A stretch of 64,000 bases of DNA from Pectobacterium sp. A5351 (GTDB taxonomy: Bacteria > Pseudomonadota > Gammaproteobacteria > Enterobacterales > Enterobacteriaceae): assembly GCF_028335745.1 (NCBI RefSeq), contig NZ_CP116477.1, positions 3,348,001 to 3,412,000 of the forward strand. Reading direction: 5' to 3'. A program made the position numbers and the translations under genes. The notes beneath the pieces are model-generated. The model was not told the origin of the DNA. It made no database searches and saw only the letters and a list, made by a program, of their open reading frames with translations. Shown here piece after piece: positions 60,515 to 64,000 of the stretch (positions are counted from its first letter, which is position 1; each line of letters opens with the position of its first letter).

Positions 60515-61414
60515 CTACCGAACGGACTCGCTGTAGTCTTGCAAGAAATCCAGAAACAGGCGCACCATAGGGATGTTCGTGCTGCGCTTCAGATAGCTAA
60601 TCGCGAATGTTCTCTTCAGTTGCTCCTCCAGCGGAATCACCGCGACATCATAAGCGGTCAGGCTTTTCGCGACAGATGAACAGAGGAAGACCACACCAGA
60701 CAGATTGACCACCAGATCCATAATGATGTCCATATTGCTGCATTCGCGAAAGTAACTGGGGTTAATGCCCTGTCGGGTGAAGGATTCGGAAACGGCGGCA
60801 TGCTCCCCCGTCCCTTTTTGCGGCACGATCAGCTTTTCTTTTACCAGTTGCGGCAAGCTTAGCGTCGTATTGCCCGCAAGCGGATGCGACGTCGACATCA
60901 CCGCCGCAATGTCATCAACCTGGCAAATGGTGTGATGAAACAAAGGATCGTTCAGGTATTCATCAAAAGGCGTTGAGAAAGACAGGTGGATCCCGCTATT
61001 ACGTACCCTCTCCAGTAAATCGATGCTCACGCCATCAATGAAGGAAATATCGATATTGGGGTAGGCTTTCTGAAACAGGTTAAACATATTGTAGTGGGCC
61101 AGACGATTGAAAATCGGGATCACGCCAACCAGTAGCGCGCCATCCGTGCTTTCCTCATAGCTGCTGACGAACTGCTCCAGCTCATAATATTCCTTAATCA
61201 TGCCCTGAATTTTATCAGCAAAGACCTTCCCGAATGGCGTCAGAGAAAACTGTCGCGTGGTTCGGTTAATCAGCTTCCTTTCCGTTTCAAGCTCCAGCCG
61301 CGCGATCTCTTGGGACAAAAACGCCTGAGAGATATTCAGCGCTTTCGCTGCTTTCGTGAAACTCCCGACCCGGATGAGTTCCTGATAATAAATCACACGT
61401 TTTATACTGAGCAT
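60515..61414 (-). CDS. LysR-family transcriptional regulator
   Basis: A 299-residue regulator: N-terminal helix-turn-helix (YYQELIRVGSFTKAAKALNISQAFLSQEIARLE) and a LysR substrate-binding domain (about 92-295). Divergent from the esterase gene at 61693 across 278 AT-rich bases, the usual layout for a LysR regulator and its target. Effector unknown. Confidence 0.9.
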   Translation of the reverse strand: MLSIKRVIYYQELIRVGSFTKAAKALNISQAFLSQEIARLELETERKLINRTTRQFSLTPFGKVFADKIQGMIKEYYELEQFVSSYEESTDGALLVGVIPIFNRLAHYNMFNLFQKAYPNIDISFIDGVSIDLLERVRNSGIHLSFSTPFDEYLNDPLFHHTICQVDDIAAVMSTSHPLAGNTTLSLPQLVKEKLIVPQKGTGEHAAVSESFTRQGINPSYFRECSNMDIIMDLVVNLSGVVFLCSSVAKSLTAYDVAVIPLEEQLKRTFAISYLKRSTNIPMVRLFLDFLQDYSESVR

Positions 61415-61692
61415 TGTTTTATATTACGCATTAACGGTACCGTCTATATCCTGCCATGATAACAATTATAGGGATTTGTAAATAATCAATTGTGATTAGA
61501 TGCACATTTAATTAATGAGAAATAACGTTAATAGTAGATATAGTCAACTTATTATAAACGAGGAAATAATTGAGTAGATTAATACGACACAGTCAATATT
61601 GTTAAATATTTTTTAGTATTCTCTTTACAAATATGACATCATCACTCACAAACCAAAAAAGTTTACATCTCCCTAACAAAAGGACTTAAGAT

Positions 61693-62658
61693 ATGGATTA
61701 TTTTAAAACAACAAAGATAGGGTTAGCGACCTTGGCAATGATGAGCGCGACGGCAATCAATGCGGCACAGAATCAGCATGAGATCACCGTAAAACAGGAA
61801 ACCACGTCGGTAAAATTAATTTCGGACGTGGTTTATTCTCAGGTCTCCATGCGTGGTTACCCTAACGTCGCATTAAAAATGGATATTCTTCAACCTGAAG
61901 CGAAAAACGCGCTTCCTGTGGTATTATTTATTACCGGCGGCGGGTTCATTAACGCCAATAAAGATAATTACCTGCAACAGCGTCTAAACATTGCTGAAGC
62001 CGGTTATGTGGTTGCCAGTATGGAATATCGTGTGGCACCTACCGTTCTTTTCCCCGCGCCGCTGGAAGATGTGAAATCCGCCATCCGCTATCTGCGCGCT
62101 AATGCGAAAAAATTCGGTATTGATAGCCAGCAAGCCGCTGTGTTCGGTACCTCTGCGGGCGGCTATCTGGCAGCATTTGCCGGCGCGACAAATGGTTCAA
62201 AAGTCTACGATAAAGGCGAACATCTCAATCAAAGCAGCGATGTTCAAGCGGTGATCGACTTTTATGGGTTATCCGACCTCACGCTGGTGGGTGAAGGTTT
62301 TCCTGATGATGTTGTCCAGAAACACGCTTCAGCGTCCGCTACGGAAGCTATCTGGGTCAACGGCACATCGGTATTTAATGAAGGCGGCGCCATTACCCGC
62401 TATCCCGATAAAGCGGCCACCGCCAACCCGATTAACTTTATCAACAGCGCGACACCGCCGTTCCTGATTATGCACGGTACCAACGATACTCTGGTTTCAC
62501 CACGCCAGACCGAGAGACTGCATCAGGCGCTGACAGAGAAAAATATCGACTCGACCTACTACAGCGTCAAAGGCGCCGAGCACGGCGGGCCGCATTGGCT
62601 GCAACCGGACATCATGCAAATTACCGTACGCTTTCTTGATAAACACCTAAAACCCTGA
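61693..62658 (+). CDS. Exported alpha/beta-hydrolase esterase
   Basis: A 321-residue protein with signal peptide ending INAA. BD-FAE/HSL-like hydrolase: oxyanion loop FITGGGFINA (Thr where HGG is usual), nucleophile elbow GTSAGGY, acid in MHGTNDTLVSP and His in GAEHGGPHW. It may cleave short acyl or acetyl esters, perhaps from plant cell-wall polymers given the organism, but that is inference. Control by the divergent LysR gene is likely. Confidence 0.88.
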   Translation: MDYFKTTKIGLATLAMMSATAINAAQNQHEITVKQETTSVKLISDVVYSQVSMRGYPNVALKMDILQPEAKNALPVVLFITGGGFINANKDNYLQQRLNIAEAGYVVASMEYRVAPTVLFPAPLEDVKSAIRYLRANAKKFGIDSQQAAVFGTSAGGYLAAFAGATNGSKVYDKGEHLNQSSDVQAVIDFYGLSDLTLVGEGFPDDVVQKHASASATEAIWVNGTSVFNEGGAITRYPDKAATANPINFINSATPPFLIMHGTNDTLVSPRQTERLHQALTEKNIDSTYYSVKGAEHGGPHWLQPDIMQITVRFLDKHLKP

Positions 62659-62706
62659 TGCCGGTTTAAAATCTATAGAATAGATTTCTTATTATTTATG
62701 TTGCAT

Positions 62707-62745
62707 AAACGTTAGTGTGAAATAAGCACTAACGTTTTTATTTGT
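62707..62745 (+). terminator. Terminator of the esterase gene
   Basis: AAACGTTAGTG (62707-62717), 9-base loop, CACTAACGTTT (62727-62737), then TTATTTG. Confidence 0.88.
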
Positions 62746-62924
62746 TGCGAGAAATCGCTCTAGCCGTTTATACCCTTCTCTACCACCGCATAAAAAAACG
62801 TGCGATATGACGCACATCAATTATTCACGCCTATCACATAATGAAAAAATAACAACGCACACATCTATAGCGGAAACGCTATTTCTTAAAAATACAAAAA
62901 GAATAAAGAAATAACATTGTATTT

Positions 62925-62946
62925 ATAACAAATCGATATTTGTTAT
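62925..62946. promoter_or_regulatory. Perfect palindrome upstream of nrfC
   Basis: ATAACAAAT-CGAT-ATTTGTTAT, 22 bases with full symmetry in the arms, in the 433-base gap after the esterase terminator. Could be an operator for the nrfCD-like operon. It does not fit the FNR consensus TTGAT-N4-ATCAA. An ORF at 62971-63177 in this region looks like chance. Confidence 0.5.
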
Positions 62947-63178
62947 ATACGGTTATACAAAAAAATAAACGTGACCAAGCGCACACTTAGATCTTTATTC
63001 TCATGCTCCAATAAAACCATAATAGCAACGTGGCTTATTTACTATTTTCATCGTAATGATGAACCGCTGTTTTCCATTAGCCTCAAACTGCGAAATATTA
63101 ATGTTGGTACTGGATTAATACTGTCTATGAAAGATATAGCGTTCGCACGGCTATCACCTCAATGTGAAGATTTATAAT

Positions 63179-63877
63179 ATGGAAGAATTATCTCGCCGTC
63201 GTTTTATTGCCTATATGGGAAGCGCGATTGCCGTTAGTGGAAATATCGGTATCGCACGCGCACAGAATGAACCCGAAAAAGCGCAGGGTAAAGTAGCCGT
63301 TAAATATGGCTTATTGCATAACGAAATGCGCTGTATCGGCTGCAAAGCCTGTATCAAGGCCTGTAAAGCGACCAATAACGTGCCCGATGGTGTAACTCGG
63401 CTGGATATATTGCAAACCGTCGATATTCCCGCTGTTGAAAAAACGCGCGCGATTAAGCAATTTTTCCGCAAATCCTGTCAGCACTGTGAGAACCCGCCCT
63501 GCGTTGCCGTCTGCCCAACGGGAGCCTCCTTCAAAGACGCGCTCACCGGGATCGTTGATGTCAACGATAAACGCTGCGTGGGCTGCCGCTACTGCATTGC
63601 CGCCTGTCCTTACCATGTGCGTTTCATCAATCCGGTCACGAAGACGGCGGACAAATGTAACTTTTGTCGGCAAACCAATCTGGCCGCCGGAAAGCAGCCC
63701 GCCTGCATCGAAATCTGCCCCACCAAAGCCTTGGTATTTGGCGATCTCAACGATCCTGAAAGCAACATTGCCAAGATGATCGCCAGCAACGCGACCTACC
63801 GTTCCAAGGTTTATCTGGGCACCGACCCCCAGCTCTATCGTATTCCGGGGAAACGAGGAGTCATCGACAATGCATAA
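63179..63877 (+). CDS. nrfC: NrfC-type 4Fe-4S ferredoxin subunit
   Basis: About 232 residues from MEELSRRRFIAYMG; the frame is open to 63164. Twin-arginine signal SRRRFIA, then four cluster sites: CIGCKACIKACKATN, CQHCENPPCVAVCPTG, CVGCRYCIAACPY and CNFCRQTN..GKQPACIEICPTKA. FFRKSCQHC and FINPVTKTADKCNFC follow E. coli NrfC closely. It passes electrons between the quinol-oxidising NrfD and a periplasmic reductase. Overlaps nrfD by eight bases. No nrfAB lies upstream; they may be downstream or absent. Confidence 0.85.
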   Translation: MEELSRRRFIAYMGSAIAVSGNIGIARAQNEPEKAQGKVAVKYGLLHNEMRCIGCKACIKACKATNNVPDGVTRLDILQTVDIPAVEKTRAIKQFFRKSCQHCENPPCVAVCPTGASFKDALTGIVDVNDKRCVGCRYCIAACPYHVRFINPVTKTADKCNFCRQTNLAAGKQPACIEICPTKALVFGDLNDPESNIAKMIASNATYRSKVYLGTDPQLYRIPGKRGVIDNA

Positions 63878-64000
63878 CGCTTTCACGTTCGACACGCTGG
63901 TATGGGACTGGCCCATCGCCGTTTATCTTCTTCTGGTCGGTATTTCAGCAGGAATGGTCACGCTCTCGATGCTCCTCAGGCGCTACGTTCCCAGCGAATA
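63870..64000 (+). CDS. nrfD: NrfD/PsrC membrane anchor (N-terminal part)
   Basis: The first 43 codons, cut by the window edge: MHNAFTFDTLVWDWPIAVYL, then LLVGISAGMVTLSMLLRRY. The first helix and FxxLVWDWPIAxYL match E. coli NrfD. Integral membrane quinol dehydrogenase subunit; translationally coupled to nrfC. Confidence 0.85.
   Translation, partial: MHNAFTFDTLVWDWPIAVYLLLVGISAGMVTLSMLLRRYVPSE

Noticed and set aside
62971..63177. 68-codon ORF before nrfC
   Set aside because: No ribosome site, no recognisable family, GTG/ATG start in AT-rich regulatory DNA, and it overlaps the nrfC start.

Overview
The window looks like chromosomal DNA of a soft-rot enterobacterium, most likely Pectobacterium. 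The gene order follows the enterobacterial backbone closely (proVWX ... ygaZH-mprA-emrAB, nupC, yfiF-trxC-tapT-pka-pssA-yfiM-kgtP, an rrn operon, gmhB, metNIQ-rcsF-trmO-proS). It also carries svx, a secreted virulence protein described in Erwinia/Pectobacterium, and the hpxWXYZ purine-degradation genes. These assignments come from recognising protein families by eye; no database was searched.

Layout. 1-5.5 kb: start of an amino-acid-type ABC binding protein (minus), a MurR/RpiR regulator (minus) and, divergent, hpxWXYZ for late ureide/oxamate breakdown. 6.1-9.9 kb: proVWX osmoprotectant importer with an E. coli-like proU promoter. 9.9-11.0 kb: exported beta-propeller lactonase-like protein. 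11.2-19.4 kb: an AT-rich accessory island inserted between proX/lactonase and ygaZ. 19.8-26 kb: branched-chain amino acid exporter, MprA regulator, EmrAB pump, NupC. 26.2-35.3 kb: DUF3574 lipoprotein, RNA methyltransferase, thioredoxin 2, TapT, protein acetyltransferase, PssA, YfiM, KgtP. 35.6-41.3 kb: a minus-strand rRNA operon 16S-tRNAGlu-23S-5S-tRNAThr-5S. 41.4-47.8 kb: gmhB, metNIQ with a MetJ operator, rcsF, trmO, proS. 48-51.3 kb: FhuE-type siderophore receptor and a YafNO toxin-antitoxin pair. 51.8-64 kb: GNAT, LuxR-type regulator, NCS1 permease, Svx, MdtG, phytase-like esterase, a broken GntR gene, LysR regulator, exported esterase, and the start of an nrfCD-like operon.

The most unusual region is the 11.5-19.4 kb island. 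It encodes a stand-alone GTP cyclohydrolase II, a WD40 protein, an FGE/SUMF1-like protein, a second beta-propeller, a 13-residue peptide ORF with a good ribosome binding site, an MFS exporter, an NAD(P)H:FMN reductase and a SAM methyltransferase. The combination GTP cyclohydrolase II + WD40 + SUMF1-like + methyltransferase matches the toxB/toxC/toxD/toxA logic of toxoflavin (7-azapteridine) biosynthesis, but the RibD-like toxE is absent and a second propeller, a flavin reductase and a tiny peptide are added. I infer a deazaflavin/azapteridine-like natural product pathway that may be new. It has its own consensus promoter (TTGACA-17-TATAAA) overlapped by a perfect dyad, and a 249-bp element with perfect 12-bp inverted ends lies just upstream.

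A second large-scale point is that the rRNA operon joins flanks that in E. coli K-12 belong to two different operons (kgtP/rrnG on one side, gmhB/rrnH on the other), which suggests an rrn-mediated rearrangement relative to E. coli.
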